DNA of 64,000 nt from Turnera subulata (GCA_028386065.3 JAKUCV010003579.1:224699-288698), one strand, 5' to 3'. Positions 32,782 through 45,560 are shown, counted from the first letter of the stretch. Notes: generated from the letters alone by a model not told the origin. Program-made: numbers and translations.

Positions 32782-35353
32782 TGAAACGCCCCGACCCGTA
32801 TTTACCAGACACAGTAACACGTGCCGAAACTGTTCTTATTGATGGAACAGACAGTACATCTCACAAATACAATACAACATCATTCCAAATATTACAACTA
32901 TCACCCATACTCGGGGACCATTATTCAAGCATCACACTCTAGCTCAACAGTAGCAGCAGAAAGCATATGATACAGCAACAGGGGCAATATAGAAAAGCAG
33001 CAACACAACAACATATATAATACAGCAGCGGAAGGCTTATATGCACATGCAGTGGAGGTATGGATCCGGAGTCAGGTGGAGAAGAAAGTAGCAGCCGTCG
33101 AACGTCGTACCTGAACTACGAACTGCAGGCGAGGGGTGAGTTCGAAACGCTCACCGGTGCATTTAAGCACAATCATGGATAAACAATAATATGCAACAGC
33201 CATAATACTTTCGAAGAAAATACTAGCAAAATACAAATCAGAGATTCAACCAGATCATGACTGAGCCAAGGCTAAAAGAATATTTATTATTATTACCAAT
33301 TTTATCTATCGGGACCTGTCAATGGACAAGCTAAGGTCGTACCTGGTTATCAACTAATTTCGGATGCCAGGCCAAACCTAACCCGGGATCAACATCCCAA
33401 TAACAAAACCAATCCGGGATCAACATCCCAATAACCAAACCAAACCGGGATCAACATCCCCAAACCAAGAAACCAACCATGACACCACAGAACTAGCCTT
33501 TAACCATCTAGTCGTACCACTACTTTCCACGTGACAATAAAATCATCATCTCAAATTCAATTCCAAACTTCCATTTTCCAATATCCGTTATCTTTTTCTC
33601 AATTATCCACAGTTAGCAGTTCAACATCAATCTCAACACAATATCCACAGAACCAATAACACAGTCCAACGACAACAACAACAATAACAATAACCATAGC
33701 AGTCAAATAACCAACAATGACCATCTCAGCAGTTCAATCAAACAACAAAACACACAAAGTATTATAGGCACATATCAAGGGTTATCCATCCTCACCTTAC
33801 CCGATTATTAAGTATGGAATTGCCCAACAGATTCCAAGTCCGGTTCCTCAAGTAACTGCTCGTTATCAACTCCTATATCAAACAATAGTATGCACACATA
33901 AGAAGTTATGCAGATGCCATGCTAATACTGTATGCCGTAAAATAAATACTGATTCGACTTGGTTACTGCCTCGGGTTACTTCCGTTATCATCATCATTCA
34001 CCATTTATTATTCATGTGTCGAAAATAATTTACCATACTTATACCCGGATATTATTCCGGTACCATACTTTGATAATACCCTTTCCAAAATTATTTTTCC
34101 ATATTATATACCATATATTTTTTCCAAATATTATATACCATAACATATATTCTTTTGCAAAACATAAATTATTTTTATTTTCCAAGTTATTCCTAGAATT
34201 ATATTTTTTTCCAGATTTTATTCTTCTTTTTTTTTTTTAATAAAACCAGACTGGGCCAACAGTCAAGCCCACAGTAGACAACCCAACAGGTCAGCCCTTG
34301 GCTCAGGTGCAGAGGCCCAGACCAAACAACAGGCCCGAGCCAAGCTTGGCCTAGCACCCGCACAGCCCCGAGCTCAGACCCAAGCCGCGACCCGACCACG
34401 AAACGGGTCAAGTCCCACGCAACTAGGTCGTCACCCATGCTTACCACAAGAGCAGCAGCGGCGGTGAGGCGCGAGGGCGGCGACGAGCAGGTGCGGTTCG
34501 GTGACGCGGAAGAGGAGGAGGTGGCACAGCGCGACTGCAGGTAGACACATCAGTGCGACGGCGACGAGCCAAAAGAAGGCAGCCATCAGGTTCTTGGCTG
34601 CCGTCGGCGAGTCGGGCGGCGAGATCGGGCGGCGCCGCTGTGAGGAAGGCGATGGTGTGGGTGGTGACACGTGCAGCGGTGCGGATCGCTTCCGCGTGAA
34701 CAGTGACCGGGGAAGGAGAGGAAGGTGACGAGTGACGTGGCAGGTTCTGGTTGGTTGATAAAGTGTTTGTTTTGTTTTTCTTTTTTTCTTCTTCTCCTTT
34801 TCTGGTTTAGCTCTGGTTTAGTCGATGGACTGGGTGGGTTTTGTACTGGGTTTTTTTTTTAGCAGAAGTGAAGGATGGGTACAGGCAGTGGGTTTGCAGA
34901 GGAGAATGAGGGAAGGTGACAGTAGCGTAGTGTACTGGAAACACAAGAAACCTTATAAAACGTGCATGGGTACTGATTAGGCACGGGTTAAACAGGCAGC
35001 TGACAGGCGTCACAGGAGAAGGCGGCGACAACTCAATTATGCACTACTGTGCAACATGTGAGGCGGGTTCTGCCCGGACCAGAAAATAACCAATACACCT
35101 CCCTTGACTTTATTTCTGGTCCGTTATCTCGAGGAAAAACCTGACTTTTCTGAAGATTCCTAGACCCCAAAAATTCCAACTTTGGTCTGTAAAATCCACA
35201 GAAAAATCTCGAACGCGGGACAGGGCTCGGTTTTGGAATCCGATGCCCGATTTAGTATGAATTAATTACCCAAGATTAAAATCAATGGTAAATCATTGTA
35301 CAGAAAAACTTTGTGGTACTGGTAAAAATGCAAAAATTACCCGGGCTGCTACA
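32782..35353 (-). repeat. 3' LTR of element B
   Basis: 2572 bp, TG/CA ends (minus strand TGTAGCAGCCCGGG at 35353). It shares the tips, GGGAT-N4-ATCCC series and GC-rich leader (34440-34730) with element A but clearly differs in sequence, so it is a separate subfamily. Confidence 0.88.
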
Positions 35354-35390
35354 GCCTACCCACCTTAGAAGAATTTCGTCCCCAAAATTC
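35354..35390 (-). other. Polypurine tract and pol-end module, element B
   Basis: The minus strand reads GAATTTTGGGGACGAAATTC (35371-35390) and then TTCTAAGGTGGGTAGGC up to the LTR, equivalent to element A's module. Confidence 0.7.
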
Positions 35391-35394
35391 ACTC

Positions 35395-36930
35395 TGATGC
35401 TGTGAACAGGTCCGGATACTGAGAATGCATATGCTCCTCTACTGCCCACGTAGACTCGTTCGCAGAGTGCTTGCTCCACTTAACCTTTACCATTGGTATA
35501 ACACGGTTCCTCAACTGTCTGACCTCTCAGGCAAGAATCTGTTCTGGCATCTCTGTATATGTAAGATCCTCTGATACCTCAACATCTGTTGTAGTAACCA
35601 CATGACTTGGATCAGATCTGTACCTCCTCAAGCTAGAGACATGGAACACATCATGAATCCGTGACAACTCCTTTGGTAAAGACAATCTGTACGCCAAGGG
35701 TCCAACCCTTTCCACGATCTCATACGGCCCGATGTACCTGGGACTCAGCTTCCCTCTTTTCTCGAATCTGATAACACCCTTCCAAGGCGCAACTCAGAGG
35801 AAGACTCTTTCTCCCACCTGGTACTCCATCTCACGTCGATGTTTGTCAGCATAACTCTTCTGTCGGTCCTGTGCTGCTCTCATACTCTGCCCAACTGTCT
35901 GAATCTGGTCGACTGTCTGTTTGACCAAATCTGGACCCACAATCAAACAAAGACCCTCTTCATCCCAACATACTGGACTTCGGCACTTCCTTCCATAAAG
36001 AGCTTCAAACGGTGGAATCTCGATACTGGAATGAAAATTGTTGTTGTAGGCGAACTCCACTAAAGGCAAATACTGATCCCAACTCCCACTGAAGTTAAGT
36101 GCACATGCCCTTAACATGTCCTCCAGCGTCTGAATAGTTCTCTCTGACTGTTCGTCTATCTGAGGATGAAAGGCAGTACTGAAACTCAACTTCGTACCCA
36201 AAGCTGCTTGTAGACTCCTCCAAATCCGCAATGTGAATCTCGGATCTCTGTCTAAGACTATGGACTTAGGGATTCCATGTAGTCTCACAATCTCTGCAAC
36301 ATACTGTTTCGCCAACTTGTCCAGGGTGTCTGTCTGTCAGATGGGAAGAAAATGGGCTGATTTTGTTAGTCGATCGATGATAACCCAGATGGCATCATGC
36401 TATTTCCGAGTCAACGGTAATCCGACCACAAAATCCATAGTGATCATCTCCCACTTCCACTCTGGCACTATTAAAGAACTCAACTTTCCCGCTGGAGCCT
36501 GATGCTCGACTTTCACTTGCTGGCAAGTAATACACTTAGCCACATACTCGGCTACATCTTTCTTCATGCGCGGCCACCAGAAATGACTCCTCAAATTCTG
36601 ATACATCTTGGTGCTTCCAGGGTGCACAGCATACGACGTCATATGTCCTTCTTCCATAATCTGACTGTGCATGTCATCAACACTAGGTACACATAAACAT
36701 TTTCCCAGCATCAGTGCACTATCCTCGGCTATGTGAAACTTGTCGTCTTTCCCACTGCGAATTGCTTCCTTTAGCTTGATCAAGTCAGGATCTCCATTTT
36801 GTAGTTCCACAATCCAGCCTCTCAGGTTAGACTTGACTTCAATATGGGTCAACAAAGCTCCTGTCTCGGCCACTGACAAATCAACTCCCATCTTCCTTAA
36901 CTCGATAAGAGAGGATACCGAGTAGGTCGT
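35395..36930 (-). pseudogene. Integrase with chromodomain remnant, element B
   Basis: Pieces in protein order: zinc-binding domain (GSTKMYQNLRSHFWWPRMKK, CITC) and core start MDFVVGLPL in the 37047-36400 stretch; core continuation in 36315-35794 with VLDRDPRF and DEQSERT, so both late catalytic acids remain; C-terminal region in 35715-35527 (PLAYRLSLPKELSRIHDVFH); then decayed chromodomain sequence to about 35395. Stops near 36335, 35792 and 35525 separate the pieces. Unlike in element A, the catalytic residues survive but the frame does not. Confidence 0.85.
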
Positions 36931-38137
36931 GGAAGCATCTTCTAGTTGTCTTCGGCTCAAAGCATCAGCTATAGCATTAGCTTTTCCAGGGTAGTACTCA
37001 ATAGTACAATCATAATCGTTCAGCAACTCAACCCAACGTCTTTGCATAGGTTAAGTTCCTTCTGAGTCATGATGTACTTGAGACTCTTATGATCTGTGAA
37101 AATCCGGCATCTCTCTCCGAACAGGTAATGTCGCCAAATCTTCAAAGCAAGGATCACTGCGGCCATCTCTAGATCATGTGTCGGATAGTTCTTCTCATGT
37201 GGCCTCAACTGTCTCGAAGCATAGGTAATCACTCGTCCCTCTTGCATCAGAAGTGCTCCCAAACCAAGACCTGAAGCATCACAAAACAGTACATACTCCA
37301 CTCCTGGCTTAGGTACTGTCAAAACTGGCGCTGATGTCAACTTTCTCTTCGGCTCATCAAAACTCTTTCGGTAGGCTTCACTCCATACAAAGGCTTGATC
37401 TTTCCTCAACAGCTTGGTCATAGGATTGGCTATCAAGGAGAAACCCTCGATGAACCTCCGGTAATATCCTGCAAGGCCAAGAAAACTTCTAACTTCGGGT
37501 ACCGTCTTGGGTGGCTCCCACTCTAGAACAGCTTTTACTTTGGCAGGGTCGACTTTAATCCCATGCCCGGATACAACATGTCCGAGGAATGCAACTTCTT
37601 CAAGCCAGAACTCGCACTTTCTGAACTTGGCATATAACTATTTCTCTCGCAGCCTCTGTAGTACTACCCTCAGGTGCTCTAAGTGTTCTTCCCTGCTCTT
37701 CGAGTATATCAAGATGTCGTCGATGAAGACTACCACAAACTTGTCCAAGAACTCGTTCAGGACCAAGCACATCAAGCACATAAAAACTGCAGGTGCATTG
37801 GTCAAGCCAAAAGGAACCACTGTGAACCTAAAGTGTCCATACCGAGTGCGGAAGGCTGTCTTCGGTATGTCCTTCTCTGAAATCTTGATCTGATGGTGTC
37901 CAGACTGAAGATCAATCTTGGAAAACACGGTAGCCCCTTGTAACTGATCAAACAGGTCATCAATCTTGGGAAGCGGGTACTTGTTCTTCACTGTCACTTT
38001 GTTCAGCTGTCGGTAGTCCACACACATACGCAAACTGCCATCTTTCTTCTTAACAAACAGCACTGGTGATCCCCAAGGTGATGTACTAGGTCTGATGAAT
38101 CCCTTCTCAAGCAGGTCATCTATCTGTTTCTTCAACT
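36931..38137 (-). pseudogene. Reverse transcriptase and RNase H, element B
   Basis: RT opens at [18 protein letters not shown] (38135) and includes [27 protein letters not shown] and FIDDILIYS, to a stop near 37636. The connection ([13 protein letters not shown], about 37440-37510) and RNase H (37436-37020: [38 protein letters not shown]) follow. RNase H ends at IADALSRRQ near 36950, retaining the final Asp that element A has lost. A frame change lies at about 37045. Confidence 0.88.
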
Positions 38138-38250
38138 CCTAGAGTTCTGTCGGTGCCATCGGGTACGATGCCAATGAAATAGGTGTCACTCCCGGCATCA
38201 GATCGATGGCGTACTTAACTTCCCTATTAGGTGGCAGTCCTGGTAGATCA

Positions 38251-38847
38251 TCAAGAAACATTCGGAAACTCTCTCACAACCGTGATGTCCCCTAAAACCG
38301 GAGTCTGATCTTCTTCACCCTTGACGTGAGTCAACAAGGCATCTGGACCATGCAGCTTCATTCCGAAATCCTCATTAGCAGAAATACTACATGTAGCAGC
38401 AGCTCTCCCAATACCTGTCAACAAAACCTGTCGCCCACCATCGGAAGTTAACAACACTTCCTTGGTTCGACAGTTTACCATAGCGCTGTACCTGGACAAC
38501 CAATCCATCCCTAGGATAATATCGAAACCTCCTATGTTCATCACTACCAACCGTGCAAGAAAAACCTCGTTGTCGTACGAAAGAGAAACATCTCTGCACA
38601 CATGGGTTAGCCTAACCACTATCCCCGCAGGTAATCTAACCCTCATCGGACAAGTTAAACTCTCTTCCGTACAGCTATATTGTATTGCAAAACTTTGCGC
38701 GATAATAGAATGCGTAGCACCAGGATCAATCAAAGTATATGCAATACTACCAAAGACTGTAAAAGTACCTGCTATGACATCGACGTTCTCTGGATCCTCA
38801 TCAGCGGTGATCACAAATGCTCTCAGCACTGCTGCACTCTGATTCAT
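38251..38847 (-). pseudogene. Aspartic protease, element B
   Basis: A 198-codon open stretch with LIDPGATHSI at the active site and GFDIILGMDWLSRYSAMV. The domain itself looks complete, but it is cut off from gag and RT by stops. It carries the same DPG active-site loop as element A. Confidence 0.85.
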
Positions 38848-38883
38848 AGTTGACTGAGTTCTAGCAGGAACAGCTCCACGTCC

Positions 38884-39949
38884 TCAACCTCGGCCAACTC
38901 CAGAACCACTAGGAACACTGGCAACTGAAGCTTGCACTGTCTGAGCAAGTGCCGTACCTCTAGATCTTCCCAACTTGGGATAAGAATATCGGTAGTGCCC
39001 AACTTCGTTACACTCATAGCACTTCACCTGAGACAGAGGAAGTCGCGGGCGAGTGTTCCCGGACGAGGTCCCTCTAAACTGAGTCCAAAAACTGCCTCGG
39101 TTGTTGTAGGCGTTGTTCCATCCACGTGCCTGACTTACTGGCACAGTTCGAATATGCCCAAACCTGGATCGGTTAGCAAGTGTCTGGAACCTCTTGTTCT
39201 GTCCCCCAGAACTCCATGCAGCTTGCCTCTTAAAGATCTCCTGTTGCTCTCTCTCATTGCCCAGCCAAATAATCTCGGCTCTCAAGGCATCTGATAGCAT
39301 GTCCTGGTAAGTCTCGTAAACCTTGCACCCCATGCCTATCTAGATGCCAGATCGAAAACCATCCTAAAAACGTTTACATCTGGCCTTCGGAGTAGAAACA
39401 AACTCACTGGCGTAGACAGAAACGCGGTTGAACTTGATCTCATACTCGTTGACCGTCTGTTCTGCCCCCTGTTGTAGCCCCAGAAACTCTCGTTTCAGCT
39501 GGTCCTGGTATGCCTAAAAAACAAACTTCCTTCGGAACATCTCCATGAACTGATTCCATGGCATAGTGATAGATGTCGGTAAATCTCTGGTCGCAGACTC
39601 CCACCAATCAACAGCAACCCCTCTGAACATAGCAGCGGCATATCTGGCCCACTTGTCATTCCTGCACGTGAGTTTCAGCATAACCCGGTTCATCTTTCTG
39701 AGCCACTGATCAGCATCCTGGGGTATGGTAACACCGTTAAAGATCTCTGCCCCAAGCTTTTCCAGCTTCGTATCCACTGGATCCTCGACAGGTCCCTGGT
39801 TTTCCTATTCCCGAGCTTCCATGGCATCGATACGGGCATCCCTGGCATCATGCCTTAGCAGAATCTGAGTTACCACGTTTAACATCTGCATAGGGTCTCC
39901 CAAAGAAACCATCGGATGGTGTTCCTGACCTTCCGTAACTTTCTGTGGT
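38884..39949 (-). pseudogene. gag: gag, element B, start missing
   Basis: The capsid domain is in 39777-39514 (ADQWLRKMNRVMLKLTC, MFRGVAVDWWES) and 39333-38884 (MGCKVYETYQDMLSDALR). The nucleocapsid knuckle is CYECNEVGHYRYSY, where the last zinc ligand Cys has become Tyr. The N-terminus runs directly into LTR sequence at about 39950, so the start codon is deleted. Confidence 0.83.
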
Positions 39950-39950
39950 T

Positions 39951-42315
39951 GGTATGGATCCGGAGTCAGGTGGAGAAGAAAGCAGCAGCCGTCGAATGTC
40001 GTGCCTGAACTACGAACAAACTCAATAGTTACTGGATGAAACCCTGCAGGCGAGGGGTGAGTCCGAAACGCTCACCGGTGCATTTAAGCACAATCATGGA
40101 TAAACAATAATATGCAACAACCATAATACTTTCGAAGAAAATACTTGCAAAAGACAAATCAGAGATTCAACCAGATCATGACTGAGCCAAGGCTAAAAGA
40201 ATATTTATTATTACTACCAATTTTATCTTTTGGGCCCTGTCACAGGACAAGCTAGGATCGTACCTGGTTATCAACTAATTCCGGATGCCAGGCCAAACGT
40301 AACCCGGAATCAACATCCCAATAACAAAACCAATCCGGGATCAACATCCCAATAACCAAACCAAACCGGGATCAACATCCCCAAACCAAGAAACCGGCCA
40401 TGACACCATAGAACTAGCCTCTAACCATCTAGTCGTACCACTACTTTCCATGTGACAATAAAATCATCATCTCAAGTTCAATTCCATACTTCCATTTTCC
40501 AATATCCGTTATCCTTTTCTCAATTATCCACAGTTAGCAGTTCAACATCAATCTCAACACAATATCCACAGAACCAATAACACATTCCAACAACAACAAC
40601 AACAACAACAACAATAACCATAGCAGTCAAATAACCAACAATGACCATCTCAGTAGTTCAATCAAACAACAAAACACACAAAGTATTATAGGCACATATC
40701 AAGGGTTATCCATCCTCACCTTAGCCGATTATCAATTATGGAATTGCCCAACAGATTCCAACTCCGGTTCCTCATATAACTGCTCGTTATCAACTCTTAT
40801 ATCAAACAATAGTATGCACACATAAGATGTTATGCAGATGCCATGCTAATACTGTATGCCGTAAAATGAATACTGATCTGACTCGGTTACTGCCTCGGGT
40901 TACTTCCGTTATCATCATCATTCACCATTTATTAATCATGTGTCGAAAATAATTTACCATACTTATACCCGGATATTATTCCAGTACCATACTTTGATAA
41001 TACCCTTTCCAAATTATTTTCTCAAAATAATTATTTTTCCATATTATATACCATATATTTTTTCCAAATATTATATACCATAACATATATTCTTTTCCAA
41101 AACACAAATTATTTTTATTTTCCAAGTTATTCCCAGAATTATATTTTTTTCCAAATTTTATTCTTCCTTTTTTTTTTTAATAAAACCAGACTGGGCCAAC
41201 AGTTAAGCCCACAGTAGACAACCCAACAGATCAGCCCTTGGCCCAGGTGTAGAGGCCCAGACCAAGCAACAGGCCCGAGCCAAGCTTGGCCCAACACCCG
41301 CACAGCCCAGGGCTTAGACCCAAGCTGCGACTCGACCACGAAACGGGTCAAGTCCCACGCAACCGGGTCGTCACCCATGCTTACCACAAGAGCAGCAGCA
41401 GCGGTGGGGCGTGAGGGCGGCGACGAGTAGGTGACGGCGTGAGGTGCGGCACGGCGATGCAGAAGAGGAGAAGGCGGCACAGCGCGACTGCAGGTAGACA
41501 CGGAAGTGCGACGGCGTCGAGCCAAAAGAAGGCAGCCGTCGGGTTCTTGGCTGCCGGCGGCGCGTCGGGCGGCAAAGGCTGCGTCCGGTTGGCGACGCTG
41601 CGAGGAAGGCGATGATGTGGGTGGTGACACGTGCGGCGGCACGGATCAGTTCCGCGTGAACCGTGACCGGGGAAGGAGAGGAAGGTGACGGGTGACGTGG
41701 CATGTTCTGGTTGGTTGATAAGGTGTTTGTTTTGTTTTTCTTTTTTTTTTCTTCTCCTTTTCTGGTTTAGCTCTGGTTTAGTCGATGCACTGGGTGGGTT
41801 TTGTACTGGGTTTTTGTTGGCAGAGGTGAAGGATGGGTACAGGCAGTGGGTTTGCAGAGGAGAATGAGGGAAGGTGACAGTATCGTAGTGTACTAGAAAA
41901 GCAAGAAACACCGGTAATAAAACGTGCATGGGTACTGGTTAGGCACGGGTTAAACAGGCAGCTGACAGGCGTCACAGGAGAAGGCGGCGACAACTCAATT
42001 ATGCACTACTGTGCAACATGTGAGGCGGGTTCTGTCCGGACCAGAAAATAACCAATATACCCCCCTTGACTTGATTTCTGGTCCGTTATCTCGACGATAA
42101 ACCTGACTTTTTTGAAGATTCCTGGACCCGAAAAATTCCAACTTTGGTCCGTAAAATCTGCAGAAAAATCTCGAACGCGGGACAGGGCTTGGTTTCGGAA
42201 TCCGATGCCCGATTTACCATGAATTAATTACCCAAGATTAAAATCAATGGTAAATCACTGTATAGAAAAACTTTACGGTACTGGTAAAAACGCGAAAATT
42301 ACCCGTGCTGTTACA
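39951..42315 (-). repeat. 5' LTR of element B, missing its 3' end
   Basis: It is homologous to 33055-35353 of the other LTR. It begins abruptly at the GGTATGGATCCGGAGTC block (33058 in the partner) and ends ..GTTACA at 42315. The last ~275 bp of the LTR and the primer site are gone. The GC-rich leader is at 41380-41700. Confidence 0.85.
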
Positions 42316-43376
42316 TTTTGAATTATTAAACTTCAATAATTTTTTATACGAAATCATATAAATTAATTTTTATTTTTTTCTATAATACATGATTCTATCA
42401 AAATTTTTATTGATTTTTTATTCCTTCTCTATTTTTTTATTTTGCATATAATTTTTATTCATCTCTAGTAATGAACATAAGAAAGAATTTTTATAATTTT
42501 AAAAAAATATTACATGATAACAAATTAATTTTTTTTTCTGATATCTTATTTTTTATGTTAACTTTTAAATTTTGATATTATTTGTATTATATTATTCTAT
42601 AACACACTTATATTTGCACCTTTCATTTGCTGTCTTTACCACTCTTCGATAGAGTTTATATTAATTATTTTAATTTTTTATATAGAATGATATCTTTTTA
42701 AAATTTTATATTTGTTCTCAACTATTTGTATTTTTTTACATATATATCTTATTTATTTTGATATAAGATATTGTAATATTTTTTAAGTCAATACAAAGAT
42801 AATTATTCTATTCAATTTATTAGATGCTTTTATTATTTATATATTAATTTTATTTTATTAGATAGTTTCAATAAACTTCAAGTACATCCCTCATGAGTTA
42901 TCACGATTATTATTTTTTATAATCGTTGTTCTTGATTTTTAATTTTTGCTAAGTGTCTAAGTTTTTTTTTGTAATTATGTTTTCCCAGTACTTGTTTTTT
43001 GATTACTGTTATTCGTATAATGTAAAGGGATATGAACTCTTCAGAATAAGTTTTTGTATACCAATCCTTAAATTGAATTTTTTTAACGATATTTTTTGAT
43101 GTTATATTCCAAATTATATAATTCATCATATTAAATTATATATTTAATAAAAAATAATCACATTAAGTTGTTGACTTTTAGAATATAAGAGCGTTATTAT
43201 AGAGGACTTGTAATTTATTAATATTCTTGATATTCTAAATTATATATTTAATAAAAAAGGTAATTCCAATAATTTGTTAACGTATCATTCATTATTTGCT
43301 ATTATTAATATAATATTAAATAAGAATATTTTAGTCTTTCAATTTGGAGAGATCATGCTTTTATAGATAGTAGAGA
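42316..43376 (-). other. Helitron B interior and 5' terminus, no gene
   Basis: AT-rich DNA colinear with parts of 14200-15220 and 27155-27784 in Helitron A. It ends in the Helitron-type start near 43350-43376. No coding potential. Confidence 0.58.
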
Positions 43377-43617
43377 TTATTAATCTATAATCATCATTTA
43401 TAATTTTTTCTTCTTATTTACTTCCTTAGGGGGATAAGGGCTTGAGGTAGTATATAGGCAATCACCAAAGTAACAAAATAAAACTAGTGAGTCATTAATT
43501 TATTGATATTTTATTAGTCTAAATATGTGATTAGAGACTTAATTAGTGGATTAATTTAGACTAGTCATGTTTAACATAAAAATGCATATTTTCTAATGTT
43601 TCTGATGATCAATATAT

Positions 43618-43667
43618 CTATCTATCTATTGTAATATATAATAGCAGAGCCCTCACTCAGGGGCTCT
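43618..43667 (+). other. Helitron-like 5' terminus (C) with hairpin
   Basis: TCTATCTATTGTAATATAT followed by AATAGC resembles a plant Helitron start on the plus strand. A 7-bp stem, AGAGCCC/GGGCTCT, lies at 43646-43667. The matching 3' end is not identified. The rest of 43377-44220 is AT-rich and gene-free. Confidence 0.4.
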
Positions 43668-43843
43668 ACTATTTCGACACCTAGGATCTTGAGGGTGTGA
43701 CATTTGGCACAACATCTAATTGACATGTGGCAAAATCAATTAAAAAAAAATTAAAATGGGTAAGATAAGGCAAAATACAATAAAGTTGTAATAATAATAA
43801 TTATACCCCACTAATGTAATAAAGGTTTAAAGTTAATATCAAA

Positions 43844-43871
43844 CTAGTTCAGTACCCGTGGATTCCACGGG
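43844..43871 (-). other. Helitron-like 3' terminus (third copy) with hairpin
   Basis: A CTAG preceded by A, then seven bases, then the perfect 7-bp stem CCCGTGG-ATT-CCACGGG (43855-43871). Orientation matches the ends at 8438 and 28388. The body would extend rightwards, but no 5' end was recognised. Confidence 0.5.
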
Positions 43872-44699
43872 CTTGGTTAGTATTTTTTTTTAAAAAAAAT
43901 TGTAAACTGATAAGAAGAATATGTAATTTGGTATTCAAGGACTCCCACATCCTTGAAACCCTAACTTGAATTGTCTATGAATCCTTGTCAGGGGTCAATT
44001 CATCCAATGTATGAATATTCGTTCTCCTGAAAAAAAAATATATTATACAAATTTAAATATACAATTAAAGTGTAACACACAAAAAAAGGTGTTAATACTA
44101 AAAAGTGTTTTTTTATATAAATTCAAAAAAATGTTAATACTCACTAACATTCACACAGAAAGAAAGAAAGTAAAAAAAAAAAAAAAGAAACTGAAAAATA
44201 GAAAACAAGCACAGGAAAATTGTAACGACACGGTAAAATTTTCGTGATTTTTACCAAGTTGTTTTGACTTTTACGGTGGTTAATAAAATTTTATTACGGT
44301 TAATCAAGAATTTTACCAATCCGAGTTAATTTTCATTATTTTTACTATTATTTTACTACTCTCAAAATTTTTATTGTTGTTATTGTTACTATTATTATTA
44401 CTATTATTCTCCTAATCATAATATTATTATTATTTCGCTATGAAATTTTGTTGCAATAACTTATTAATTATATTTAAAAAGAAAATTCATCTTTTATTCC
44501 CATGATATTCTATATACTAATATTTAGGGATTTATTTTGAATTTTATAAAAGAATAATTGTTAAAATGTTAAAACACAAGGTTCTGCGTAGTTTCGACCG
44601 ATACGCGTTTTGGAGTGTCTTTCGTTAATCGAGTCTTGGTTTTGAATTCCGAGACTTAGACGACGAGCCCAAGTTGTATTTTCAGACTCGGGACACAAA

Positions 44700-45560
44700 T
44701 TCGAAAGGACGAGAGTACCCCTGCGGTTACGTTGTCCCGACAAAAATCCAAACCCCTATCTTCTCTTGTTTTCTTTTCCTCTCTCTCTTCCTCTCTTTTC
44801 TTTCTTTTCCTTCTTTTTCTCTCTCCCGATTTTTCTTCCAGCCGACCCTTCCCCTCACTTTCTTTCGTTTCCTTCTTTTTCTTCCTTGTCTTTTCTTCCT
44901 TTCGTTTTATTTATTTTCTCTTCTCCTCCTCCCGATTCGTCACACCCTCTCCTGCAACTATTTCTTTTCTCTTCCTTCTCTTCCTTCTCTTTCCTTCCTC
45001 TGCCCGGCTCGCACACACCACCGACGACCACACCTCCACCTCCCTGCCCCTTCCTTTCTCCCTCTCTCTCCCCTGCTTCCCATCTCCTCTGCCGCCGCAG
45101 TCAGACCAGATCGCCACCAACTCTCCCTTCCTTCTTCCTTCCTTTTCCCCCTGTCTTCTCCTCCCTTGTTGCCGTCTAAAGCTGCCGCTGTCAGAGGCGC
45201 CGCCGCGACCATCGACTCCAATCTCCTCTCCAGTAGAGCCGCCGCCTTCCTCCTCTGCTGCAGCCAAGCGACGATGCCACCGCCACGACGAGCTCGACAC
45301 CACCACCGAGGGACAGAGTTCGAGCCACCACCGTTGCAGAAGACAGCCACCGCGCCCCCTGCCTCGCCCCCGGTCTGTCTCGCGCCGCCGCTGCAGCGAG
45401 GCGACGCCTCCACCCTCCCCGTTTGCTGGAACCCAGGGATTGAGTCGAGCCTCCGCCTGGGACAAAGGACTGGACCTCTCCTCGCCATAGCTCGGCCGAT
45501 CTGCCTCTTGATCCGTCGCCGCTGTAGCAGCGATTGAGGATGCCGTGTGGGTAAGTGAGC
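44700..45560 (+). promoter_or_regulatory. Pyrimidine-rich to GC-rich leader-like block in LTR D
   Basis: A TC-rich tract (about 44755-45000) is followed by CG-rich, CCACCG-rich DNA up to GTGGGTAAGTGAG near 45547. The layout resembles the leader of a plant gene and the equivalent block in LTR E, where a TATA box is clear. It is probably the LTR transcription-start region; no TATA box is certain here. Confidence 0.4.

Larger units (their letters stand above)
32782..42315 (-). mobile_element. Tekay/Del-type gypsy element B, rearranged
   Basis: A minus-strand relative of element A. The 3' LTR (32782-35353) is complete and the coding region is decayed. The 5' LTR (39951-42315) has lost its last ~275 bp together with the primer site and the start of gag. 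The flanking pentamers are TTATG (32777-32781) and TTTTG (42316-42320), which match at four of five bases. The left flank is copia pol and the right flank is Helitron DNA. A simple insertion does not explain this; see findings. Confidence 0.85.
28388..43376 (-). mobile_element. Helitron B (same family as A), interrupted
   Basis: The 3' end is CTAG at 28388-28391 with a 6-bp stem hairpin at 28401-28415. The left flanking base is A, as expected. The 5' end on the minus strand is TCTCTACTATCTATAAAAGCATG, ending near 43376 with T following. Helitron DNA remains at 28388-28771 and 42316-43376; copia and gypsy fill the rest. Colinear similarity to Helitron A supports both boundaries. It is non-coding and therefore non-autonomous. 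Confidence 0.62.

Noticed and set aside
44674..45537. Long reading frames (up to 287 codons) in LTR D
   Set aside because: They are low-complexity Ser/Pro/Leu/Phe from TC-rich and CCG-rich DNA, overlap in several frames on both strands, and lie within an LTR.
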